The notes under the pieces: generated by a model
Told to the model about the DNA's origin: nothing
Seen by the model: the letters and a program-made list of their open reading frames with translations, nothing else
Databases searched by the model: none
Assembly (NCBI RefSeq): GCF_028476545.1
Contig: NW_026732738.1
Location: 1-64,000 of the forward strand
Origin: Physella acuta
Taxonomy: Eukaryota; Mollusca; Gastropoda; Physidae
Length of the DNA stretch: 64,000 bases
Direction: 5' to 3'
Shown here: piece by piece, positions 1-10,239 of the stretch
Layout: each line of letters opens with the position of its first letter
How positions within the stretch are numbered: position 1 is the first letter of the stretch
Program-made: the position numbers and the translations under genes

Positions 1-758
1 AATTCCCTTATAAAAACGGTGATGGGGGGGGGGGGGGGGGGTGAGCTGAACCTGACATGAGTCAAGTTGGTGGTAGTGTTGATAGAATAAGCTGTCAAAC
101 ATAATGTTTATGACATACATGACATACCGCACGAGTCAATATGCGACATACACCTACACTTTTACAGCGGCAACAAATCACATATTGATTTGCAGTAACC
201 GGTCATTTTTTTTTTTATGCTTCAGCGATCGACGATTTGAGTGCAAGTTGTTTTCAAACTTTTCCCGCCGCGTACAAAAATTTATTGGGCCCTGGAGTGT
301 TTGTTCGCGGCGAGAAACGGACATAAATTGGGGGGGGGGGGGGTGTAAATCTTGGTGGAAGGCACGGCAAATGTCGCGAGAACCGAATGGACATTTACGT
401 GTTGGGCTTAATATTGGGTGTAGTCGAAAAACAAGAAAAAAATCGAATAAAGTAAAATGTAACAAAAAAGTTAGTGAAAGACAAGTTCAGTGAATCATAA
501 AATCCTGTCTGAATGGATACACCGCGCCATGAAAGGCAGGATTATTTAGTTCCAGTTTTTACAGCCTGCTAAAACTGTTTGATTTTGTTCGCATGTTTGT
601 TTTATGTGTTTTTTATTCAATTCTTCTGTGTGGACGATAAAATAATATAAGGCCAGTTCGCGATTAGATCGGCCATTTCGGGAGTCGCCGGGTTGTTTTG
701 GCCAATGTCCGATGCGCTGTTTATTGTTTTACTTTGGCCGGCCAGTTCGTGAAGTGCC
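1..758. other. Gene-free AT-rich DNA with G runs
   Basis: No conserved coding sequence was seen. There are long G runs near 26-41 and 331-343. The short open frames here have no recognisable domains and look like chance. A GGCC-rich stretch at about 651-740 leads into the duplicated segment that follows. Confidence 0.6.
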
Positions 759-1217
759 GGGAAATCCCTGGCCTGTATACGATGTCGGTTCGGGTGTGAT
801 GGCGTTTTCGTTATTCTGTCAGTGGTTTGATTATAAGTAATGTTTTCCTCGACTCCTGAATAAATACCGACATCTAAAAGGCCGACAGACCAACACATGC
901 TACGGTTGGTGTGTGTGTGGGGGGGGGGGGGGGGGGAACATAGAAAGTAAGATAGTGTTGAGTTTTTCACCATACAGTCATAGTCCAAAAGGGAAATCCC
1001 TGGCCTGTATACGATGTCGGTTCGGGTGTGATAGCGTTTTCGTTATTCTGTCAGTGGTTTGATTATAAGTAATGTTTTCCTCGACTCCTGAATAAATACC
1101 GACATCTAAAAGGCCGACAGACCAACACATGCTACGGTTGGTGTGTGTGTGGGGGGGGGGGGGAACATAGAAAGTAAGATAGTGTTGAGTTTTTCACCAT
1201 ACAGTCATAGTCCAAAA
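759..1217. repeat. 230-bp tandem duplication (two copies)
   Basis: The segment 759-990 is repeated at 991-1217. Both copies begin GGGAAATCCCTGGCC and end at CATAGTCCAAAA, and they are near-identical except for the length of an internal G run and one G/A difference. This is either a recent local duplication or an assembly artefact around the poly-G tract. No gene is recognisable in the unit. Confidence 0.9.
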
Positions 1218-4135
1218 AATTTAAACATTTTGATACAAGTATTTAGGGATACATTATTGATTAGAAAATGTTTAAATACTACAGGTTACTAAGATATTAC
1301 AGCGATGACTAAAGATCGTGGACTATAGGCGGTGTGTGAATGGGGGGGGGGGGGTATTAACCGGTTTAAAACTGCGTGACGTCCTTTAAGGACAATATCC
1401 TTTTCCCAAGAAGCTCCACCCAATAAATGTCCCAGTCCATGTTAGTAGCAGTAGTTTTTATTTCAAGGGTTAGGTTTTATTTTCTTCGTTAATTTAGAAG
1501 TACACCATTGGTCAAAACAACTTTCTACTGTAAAGGTGTAGATCAATGTAGACAAACAAAGTAGCTGTTTGTTGACAACTTATAGATCTAGCTCGGTAGA
1601 CAACAACAAAACAACTTTCTGATGTCAACATACCGAACAGTGTCAAGAGTATACCAAGAAACAAGGTTCTGATAACTTGGTTCCTGTCGTCAATGGCTAC
1701 AGTGGGTCCAAGAGCTACAGTAGGGTCCAACAGCTACATGTGGACCCAGTCGACCAGATGAACAGAACCACAAAACCTACCTGATGTTGCCCACACACAA
1801 AAAACAATCCACGAATTATATCCAGAAATGGGGAATTAAAAAACTCTCCCAAACGAAGGAATCAAAGATATGAAGTTTAAATTTTCCAAAAGAAAAGAAT
1901 CAAAGATTAAACACAGCAACGAGTTTTTTTTTTTTTTACAAGAGCATTCCCTTGCAAGTCAAAGTTTCTAAAAGAACGGTTCTAAAAAAAATGTCCGTCT
2001 CGTATGTAATGTACACAAGATTTTTTACAAAACGGCTCCGTGTAAATAGACAAGCTGTCTTTTCATACGTACTCAGCAATGCAAAGGGCTACAAAGCACG
2101 TAGGCGTTCCTTCAATCGGCTATGGTAAATAGCCTTTAAACGGAGAAAACATAGAACTAAGAATAATCAATTGATCGGAAATGTAGGTGGATCTATAGGA
2201 ATAGCCTCATGGGTTCTTTGTAAAATAATTTCACGTTACTATTTTTAAATTGACAGAAAACATTGAAGTAAGCAGATTCACAGTATTATGTGCAGAAGTT
2301 GATGGAAAATAAGAATTCACATTATTATCTGCAGACTTTGATGGGGAATCTATTTCGTATATTTTAAAATAAAAAGTGGCGTCGATAATGTGAGTAACGC
2401 ACAAGGCAGCGATGGGGCCGGGGGTGTGGCAGGGGGGTGCGGCCGGGGGGTGCCGACACCATCCAAGCTACAGACACCAAGATAAAACATTTTAAAGTCT
2501 GCTTTTCTCGTCCAAATTTTAATGAATTCGACCTTGACAAACCTCCGACATTTGACCTCACTTCTCTCGAGTCATGACTCACGAAACCTGACAAACACAA
2601 CACGGGAACACAAGAGGCCATTCATTAATCAACCGCAGACACAGAAAGTTGTCTCCACATTCCCACTCTCACAGACAGTGAGACAGGCTTTTGCATTGTT
2701 TTACAAGTTGGTCAAGGTGAAGGACGCAGTTACGTGCTCTTTGGACCCGATTTGAGGCACCTGTTAAAGTTATGTAAGCAAAAACATGTGTATAAGCTAA
2801 GCGAGGTTACTCTCGTGTCTGAGACTCATCTGTGTGGACGTTGGGAACGCTTTTATTGACCACTAGTTTATGGACATTACTGTTGATTTTACCTTCAGTG
2901 TGGACAGACCACCCCCCCCCCCCCATGTTGGGTTCACAACACGTACATGTTTTTGCATATTAACATATAAATAAGTCCCTATACGTTTAGCCGCATTATA
3001 AAAAAATTAAAGTATATATGGTAAGACTAATCCAATCCATTATTTTTGTAGAGAAATGGTCGTACTTTTGTTTTTTATGAATAAGAACTCATTAAAAGTA
3101 ACGAGCCGACCCGCGGCATATTATACGCCGCTATTTAGTTGTTTTATTTTCTACTTTTCAGTAATTCATAATTTGTTAATTCGACATACCAACGCTGCCA
3201 CTGAAAATATTTGCTTTAAAACACTATCAGTAGCTCGTTAAGGACGATAACCCCCCTCCTTCCCCCCCCCCCCCCCCCCCGTCGAAAGTAAACTCCTCTT
3301 AGTTACCTCCCCTAAGTTTAAAATCGTTTCAAACTAAATTATCTGCCCCTAATAGCCGTCACTAAACCCGGCTCTACGATTGTAAACATTTAGCGTAAAC
3401 AGAGTTTCTTCCAGGCATCTCTTCGGGGGGGGGGGGGGGGGGGGGGCTTCGCCCCCCGAACGAAATGAAATTTATATAATTTATATAGAAAATATATACT
3501 TTTTAACATTGTCCGCCCCCCCCCCCCCCCCGAAGAAAGTTTACCGCCCCCCCCCCCCCGAAAATTTCAAGTGCCCCCCCCCCGGAGAAAAAAGTCTGGA
3601 AGAAACACTGAGCGTAAACCACAGCTCACCTGACCATGTAGGGGTGGGGGTGGGAGGGAGCGCCTCTTACAGCTTGGTGTTTTCTAACGTCTCCAAAAAG
3701 AGAATTATACATATAGATTCTTATCATTAATTTTCCCGACAGAAGCGTATTTTTTTGCCCGAAAAATTCAACTCTACTTTTTCTTCTTTAAAACAAAGTA
3801 ATTATCTTTCTTCAATAAATAAATAATTACTTAAAATTTATATTAGTGTGTAGACATCCAATTACAATTAATTTATATTAGTATGTAGGACATTGAATTA
3901 CGATTAATTTTCATTTTAATGTGTGGGTTTCAAATCAGCCGGTAAAAAGATATGGGTCGTGATAAGATTAGCAGTCCTAATTTATAAAATGGCAGTCTTT
4001 CATGCGTCAAGCTTAAAACAGATGGGTTCGGTAGAGATAATAAAATTTTGTCCACTATTTTCGACCCACGATGGAGCATTAAGCACGAAAGATCAAATTA
4101 AATAAAAGCTTGTAAAATATTTTATGAGTGTCGAT
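1218..4135. other. Gene-free region with poly-C/G tracts
   Basis: No recognisable gene. G-rich patches lie at about 2410-2452, and long C or G runs at about 2920, 3260, 3425, 3514, 3547 and 3576. The C runs near 3514-3590 alternate with short GGAAA-like spacers, resembling the poly-C interior of the hAT MITE at 49723-50042, so this may be a decayed relative. The rest is AT-rich and featureless to me. Confidence 0.5.
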
Positions 4136-4149
4136 TAAACAATATATTA

Positions 4150-4345
4150 TAACTCCCCCCCCCCCCCCCCACATACTCCGAAAAAATTATTTTAGTAGCT
4201 TGTTGATAACCCAAATTAAATCTTTACCCCCCCCCCCTCCACATGACCTTGTTTCAGTAGCATATTAATAGCCCACATTAAATCTCTATCCCCCCCCCCC
4301 ACATAACCCTGTTTCAGTAACTTGTTGATAGCCACCATTAAATCT
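4150..4345. repeat. ~70-bp tandem repeat with C runs, about 3 copies
   Basis: Three units each hold a poly-C run, then ACATAACCCTG-like sequence, TTTCAGTAG, CTTGTTGATAGCCC and ATTAAATCT. C-run length differs between copies, and the copies are diverged enough to be moderately old. Confidence 0.75.
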
Positions 4346-4484
4346 TGTTTTAGTACACAAACAGTTCGATCACAGTTCGATCAGTCGCCGATAAACCGCT
4401 ATCGCGTCGTTTTACAACCCGCAGACGACGAGAGCTTGCCTTCGCTACCATCTCCCTCGTTAAATTACTGCCCCTCTAGCAGCT

Positions 4485-5150
4485 GGCCCTACAGCCGTGT
4501 GGCCCTACAGCTGTGTGGCTAGTGGCCCTACAGCTGTGTGGCTAGTGGCCCTACAGCTGTGTGGCTAGTGGCCCTATAGCTGTATGGCTAGTGGCCCTAC
4601 AGCTGTGTGGGCCTACAGCCGTGTGGCCCTACAGCTGTGTGGCTAGTGGTCCTACAGCTGTAAGGCTAGTGGCCTTACAGCTGTGTGGCTAGTGGTCCTA
4701 CAGCTGTATGGCTAGTGGCCTTACAGCTGTATGGCTAGTGGCCCTACAGCTGTGTAGCTAGTGGCCCTACAGCTGTGTGGCTAGTGGCCCTACAGCTGTG
4801 TGGCTAGTGGCCCTACAGCTGTGTGGCTAGTGGTCCTACAGCTGTATGGCTAGTGGCCTTACAGCTGTATGGCTAGTGGCCGGCATTACAGCTGTGTGGC
4901 TAGTGAGTTATACAATTGTGTGGCTAGTGGCCCTACAGCTGTGTGGCTAGTGGCCCTACAGCTGTGTGGCTAGTGGCCCTACAGCTGTGTGGCTAGTGGC
5001 CCTACAGCTGTGTGGCTAGTGGTCCTACAGCTGTGTGGCTAGTGGCCCTACAGCTGTGTGGCTAGTGGCCCTTCAGCTGTGTGGCTAGCAGCCCTAAAAC
5101 TGTGAGGCTGACCAACTCTATCCATCTACAGCTGTGTGGCTATCCGCCGA
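4485..5150. repeat. 23-bp minisatellite (CTACAGCTGTGTGGCTAGTGG core)
   Basis: About 28 units of a 23-bp repeat built on CCTACAGCTGTGTGGCTAGT, with single-base variants (CTGTATGG, GGTCCTACA, GGCCTTACA). Each unit contains the palindrome CAGCTG. No conserved open frame is maintained. Confidence 0.95.
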
Positions 5151-5999
5151 TCGTACACACATAAATTCTGAGGGCTTGATAAGGGAAACTACTATAATCT
5201 GCTACGTCACTGCCAGCATTTGGTTTCCTTTGAAACCTGCGAGTGAAGTTTTGCCCGCTGGAGCCCTAAGAAAAACATGTCAATTGGCGGCCTATAAATC
5301 GCCTATGGACTTTTTTTATTTCTTGAAACTATAAATGTGATTTAAAACAAGCACCATGATTGGGAGTTCTTTTATTGTTTCACTAAGATATCAATAAATA
5401 ATCAAACAATTTAATTCAATAAATATTAAATAACCAAGGTTTGATATTGTTTTTAATTCATGTGAAAAGAACCACAAAAGGACATTATGAATATGTGTAA
5501 AGATGACAAAAAAAAGGTCATTAGTAAATTTCTCTAAACGTAGACAGATCATAAAATAATATCGAATGAGAAGAGCAATGGAAGAACAGAACCGAGGTTT
5601 CTTTCAGACATTTTTTCTCCCGGGCGGGGGCGGGGGGGGGGGATTTGAAACGTAAGAAGTGGGGGGGGGGGGGGGGGGGAAAGGACACACTTAAAATATA
5701 TTTTTCTCCAGGAAGGGGGGGGGGGTCTGAAAGCGCCAGTAGAGACGGAAGTGGTCCAGTATAGATGGGTAAACGTTGTTGTGAAAAAACAGTTTAGCAT
5801 ATGACATATTATTATAATTTAAAAGGATCTATTAGATAGTCTATGCTATTGTTGTATATTTTCAATTTAGTGTTACCCAAATTTTCAGTCACATTTTAAT
5901 ACAATTCAGAATCATTTGACCAACATTTTACACAATAAAGTACGACCCATCATTTTCCTGTAATTGCAGGCAAAGTGGTATGAATTAGGAGGCCCTATT
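5151..5999. other. Gene-free AT-rich region with G-run patch
   Basis: No gene recognised. A G-run cluster at about 5623-5731 has short spacers and looks like the reverse orientation of the poly-C elements at 3.5 kb and 49.8 kb, so it may be another decayed poly-C MITE. The remainder is AT-rich. Confidence 0.5.
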
Positions 6000-6262
6000 T
6001 GGCAAATAATGTGACCAACAATCTGGCCAATCATGTGACCAAATATCTGGCCAATCATGTGACCAAATATCTGGCCAATCATGTGACCAAATATCTGGCC
6101 AATCATGTGACCAAATATCTGGCCAATCATGTGACCAAATATCTGGCCAATCATGTGACCAAATATCTGGCCAATCATGTGACCAAATATCTGGCCAATC
6201 ATGTGACCAAATATCTGGCCAATCATGTGACCAAATATCTGGCCAATCATGTGACCATTACC
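6000..6262. repeat. 24-bp minisatellite (GTGACCAAATATCTGGCCAA core)
   Basis: About 10-11 near-perfect units of 24 bp. Because 24 is divisible by 3 and the unit has no stop, both strands show a repetitive open frame. These frames are an arithmetic by-product rather than genes. The very low divergence implies recent expansion. Confidence 0.95.
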
Positions 6263-6732
6263 TGGTCAAATATCTAACTGTACCTGGCCAACCACTTCTA
6301 CCATGATGTGATGCGGCAAATTTTCTGTCAAAATTTTATGGTTATAAAGAATAACGATGCTTAATTCATCCAACATGTCTCCCCCTCCCCCTAAACTTTT
6401 TCAATTAGAAAAAAAAACGTACATACATGACTAGTGTCTCCGTTAATAAAGAAAACATCTAAGTATATTTTCTCTTAAATATAAAACAAAACAAAAATTA
6501 ATCAATAGATAACCAAACACACAAGTTAATAAATTGTGAACACTTTCAAAAATCACTTGTTAACCATATATTTAAAACAAAATGTTTTTTTAGTATGGAC
6601 ATTCGATGGCTTTCAACATATTTTAACATATTTTGATGGCATTCAATATTTAATATAATATTATGATGCTGTTTAACATTTGAAATAATAATATAATTGC
6701 ATTCATCAGCATCAACTCTCTATTGTCTGCTG

Positions 6733-7828
6733 AACATCCCCTCCCTCAGTGATGTCTACCCAACATCACCACAATGATGTCTGTCCAACATCACCACAAT
6801 GATGTCTGCCTAACATCACCTCCCTCAATGATGTCTGCCTATCATCCCCTCAATGTCTGCCCAACATCACATCAATGATGTCTGCCCAACATCACCACAA
6901 TGGATGTCTGTCCAACATCCCCTCCCTCAATGATGTCTGCCCAACATCCCCTCCCACAATGATGTCTGCCTAACATCACCTCCCTCAATGATGTCTGCCT
7001 AACATCACCACAATGATGTCTGCCCAACATCACCACAATGATGTCTGCCCAACATCACCACAATGATGTCTGCCCAACATCACCACAATGATGTCTGCCC
7101 AACATCACCACAATGATGTCTGCCTAACATCACCACAATGATGTCTGCCTAACATCACCACAATGATGTCTGCCCAACATCACCACAATGATGTCTGCCT
7201 AACATCACCTCCCTCAATGATGTCTGCCTAACATCACCACAATGATGTCTGTCCAACATCACCACAATGATGTCTGCCTAACATCACCACAATGATGTCT
7301 GCCTAACATCACCTCCCTCAATGATGTCTGCCCAACATCCCTCCCTCAATGATGTCTGCCCAACATCACCACAATGATGTCTGTCCAACATCACCACAAT
7401 GATGTCTGTCCAACATCACCACAATGATGTCTGCCTAACATCACCTCCCTCAATGATGTCTGCCTAACATCCCCTCAATGTCTGCCCAACATCACATCAA
7501 TCATGTCTGCCCAACATCACCACGATGGATGTCTGTCCAACATCCCCTCCCTCAATGATGTCTGCCTAACATCCCCTCAGTGTCTTCCCAACATCACATC
7601 AATGATGTCTGCCCAACATCACCACAATAATGTCTGTCCAACATCACCACAATAATGTCTGTCCAACATCACCACAATGATGTCTGCCCAACATCACCTG
7701 AATGATGTCTGCCCAACATCACCTGAATGATGTCTGCCCAACTTCACAACAATGATGTCTTCCCACCATCATGTCCTCAATGATGTCTGCCTATCATCAC
7801 CTCAATGATGTCTTCCCAACATCACCAA
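6733..7828. repeat. 25-bp minisatellite overlapping the torsin stop codon
   Basis: About 40 units of a 25-bp repeat with core GATGTCTGCCCAACATCACC, plus variants in which CTCCCTCA replaces CACAA. The last unit (about 7801-7828) overlaps the 3' end of the torsin CDS on the minus strand and supplies its final codons and stop. The array therefore either grew out of the gene's 3' end or replaced it. Confidence 0.95.
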
Positions 7829-9310
7829 GTCCACCTTGTCCGCAACCCTCTTACACCCAGTGTTAGACAGCACCAACCTCTCCACCTCAGTGAAGCTCAG
7901 CTCTCCCAGAATTTTATCCACGCTCCCTGAGTCTGTAGAAAACTTCTTGGCCACCAGGTCTCTCATTATACACTGTACCACGTGTCTCTTCTCCAGGGGC
8001 AGAAATGGAACAAAGGCGTCAATCAAAGTCTCCTCCAACAGCTGGGTGTACCACAGCTTGGTGCTTGTTGTAAAAAGGGAACTGGCTAACTCCATGCTGA
8101 AATCCTCTCTGTTCCTGTCAGGTTTTTCTAAGCTAAATTTGACAAAGGCTTGGTTGATTTCTACAGCATGTGAGTTGGACAGCAGGAAGATGAGGGTGGC
8201 GTTGGCTGTGTTGCACGGCTGCGTCAGCGCCCCGATGGCACTGGATATGCCTTCAACCACCCCCTCAAAGGCCTTGTCCATTTCATCAATGACAACAACA
8301 TTGATGGCACATTTGCTGCTGTTGCTAGTGATCCACTGGTGGATTTGTTCTCTGTACTCAGCTTCAAGAGCACCATGGGGAAAATGGTAGGGCACGATCA
8401 AATTTAAAATGTTAGCACTCTGTACCGAGTCTGCTGTGATCTTACTGATGTAGTTCTTGCCCACACCAGTCCAGCCATGAAATGAAAGAACCAGTGGCTT
8501 GCATGTGACCTCCGTGGTCGTGTTTTTGTACTTGTCTAGTTTGTTCAAATATTCCTCAATTTTTACGGGGATTAACTTCGTGGCAATTGGCTGGCCAAAA
8601 ACGTTTGATTCCAGATCCATCTTTAAAACTTTTCTTTTAAAATACCTATTGGGCTGACAATCATGTTGAACATCCATTGAGTTCCATATCACCAGTGCTA
8701 CAGCAAGTATTAAAACAACTTGCAGAAGTAAGACACACTTACAGCAAGAGGAGCCTTTGTTTTGCTTAACAAAATGTTCTTGAGCTGACTGTTGAAGATT
8801 AGATTTTTTTGTTAGGTCTTTCAGACTGGTGGAGCTTGGTGTGCTGACAGGACGCTGCCTGAGGGAGGAATGAGAGCTGTCCTCCTTAGGGAAATGATCA
8901 AATGTACTGTCGCTATCAGGAATACCAAAACCAAGTTTCCGAACCTTGTCGTAGGCTGAGGAAGCTAAGGCAGCAGTGGTGGATGCTTCAGTCTTGAAGA
9001 TGGCAGGAGTTGAATAACTTCTGGAGTTTCCAAACCGACTGGATCGACTTGAAGTGTTAGCCTGTGGCTGGAAGACGGTGACATCATTGTTCTGCATCAA
9101 GGACATGGCAGAGCTCATAGCGCTGCTTAAAAAGTCAGCCTCTGTATTTGATGTTTGATTGGCATAACCTGGTGAGTTGATGTCAACATCCATGTCAGAC
9201 AGATTAGAGTTGTTTTTGGAATCTGGTGGAGATGTGGGCTCTGGGTACCAGCGGAGACCTCTGTGTCTGTAGCTGGTGTCTCCATCACTGTCCAAATCCA
9301 TGGGCTCCAT
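7802..9310 (-). CDS. TOR4A-like: Membrane-anchored torsin AAA+ ATPase, TOR4A-like
   Basis: A single coding exon of 502 aa. Residues 1-188 are a Ser/Thr-rich, probably cytoplasmic or nucleoplasmic region. Residues 189-209 form one strong transmembrane helix after a Cys cluster. Residues 230-500 are a torsin AAA+ domain: Walker A GWTGVGKN at 279-286 (the Asn after GK is the torsin hallmark), Walker B VVVIDEMDK at 338-346, sensor-1 Asn in LLSNS near 379, FVPFLPLE at 433-440, and the C-terminal sensor-2 GCK at 485-487. Torsins act in the ER/nuclear-envelope lumen with LAP1/LULL1-type activators. A long N-terminal tail plus TM anchor matches the TOR4A branch, but I cannot exclude another anchored invertebrate torsin. 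The start at 9310 is the first ATG after stops. On the minus strand upstream, CACAG/GAAGT at 9357 (and a second copy nearer the ATG) are possible acceptors of a 5'-UTR intron. The last six residues (MLGRHH) and the stop derive from a 25-bp minisatellite unit. Confidence 0.9.
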   Translation of the reverse strand: MEPMDLDSDGDTSYRHRGLRWYPEPTSPPDSKNNSNLSDMDVDINSPGYANQTSNTEADFLSSAMSSAMSLMQNNDVTVFQPQANTSSRSSRFGNSRSYSTPAIFKTEASTTAALASSAYDKVRKLGFGIPDSDSTFDHFPKEDSSHSSLRQRPVSTPSSTSLKDLTKKSNLQQSAQEHFVKQNKGSSCCKCVLLLQVVLILAVALVIWNSMDVQHDCQPNRYFKRKVLKMDLESNVFGQPIATKLIPVKIEEYLNKLDKYKNTTTEVTCKPLVLSFHGWTGVGKNYISKITADSVQSANILNLIVPYHFPHGALEAEYREQIHQWITSNSSKCAINVVVIDEMDKAFEGVVEGISSAIGALTQPCNTANATLIFLLSNSHAVEINQAFVKFSLEKPDRNREDFSMELASSLFTTSTKLWYTQLLEETLIDAFVPFLPLEKRHVVQCIMRDLVAKKFSTDSGSVDKILGELSFTEVERLVLSNTGCKRVADKVDLVMLGRHH

Positions 9311-10200
9311 TAGGAATGTAGGCTCAACTTCCTGTGCTTGACTTCTATCTCACTTCCTGTGGCAGATTAAAAACAATGATTTTAGTAAAACTTTTTAATA
9401 TTTAGCATAAAAAGTGCAGCCCTCAACCACCATGAAATGTAGGGCCTAACACATCACAGTTTAATCTTTATATGTTGACCGTCACAAAACTAAAGTATCT
9501 AGTTTCAATTTTAAGTCTGCCCAGCTCTGGTTGCTACTTAATATTAGGGAAAGTTGGGCATAGCAATAAACATTGCTGTTTTGTTTAGAGGTCCAATGTA
9601 TCTCAATAAACCACTTTCATCTTCTTTTGTGTCAAATCCAAGTGTCAAAAACATTTGACATTATTAGATCTCTTAGATTCCTTGTAAAGGGGGGTTAACA
9701 ATTATTAACATATACATTTTACAAGGGGAGGTAATCATTGCTTTTTTATATAGTGTATTAAAAGTTTGCAGTTACTGTTTCTGTTAATTTAAAACCAACT
9801 CAGAATGATTAGTAATAATAATAACTCAAAATATTACTAATAATGTTTTGTGTGTGTATTAATTACATTACTTGTTCATAAGAATGGTTTTATTAAGGCA
9901 GTGTGAGATCAGAAGCTACATAAAACAGATTTATGTGTTTGACTTAAAAACAAGTCTAGATTTAACCAAACCATAATAAACATTCTCAAGATGACTTGGC
10001 TCCATTGATCCAATTAATTTGAAGGTTCTGGTCTATATTACAAAGTCTAACTTAAACAAAAAGTCAATCCTTTAAAAAGAGCACATGAAAAATATTATAT
10101 TAAACAGTTCTATTGAGTAGGTTAATAAATCCGCAAATATTTTTCTTTTACTACACTACTATCAACTATGATACTACAATAACCTTGATATCTTATATGG
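9311..10200. other. Torsin upstream region, AT-rich
   Basis: Probable 5'-UTR, intron or promoter DNA of the minus-strand torsin gene. It is AT-rich with no conserved open frame. I see no convincing TATA or initiator element. Confidence 0.45.
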
Positions 10201-10239
10201 CTTCTATTGATCAATGAATGCATGACCAGAGCAGTAAAA

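Noticed and set aside
5912-6277. Repeat proteins on both strands (GHMIGQIF and NHVTKYLA types)
   Set aside because: By-products of a 24-bp array.
4485-7828. CRISPR-like arrays
   Set aside because: Units are contiguous with no unique spacers, and the spliced genes show an animal genome.
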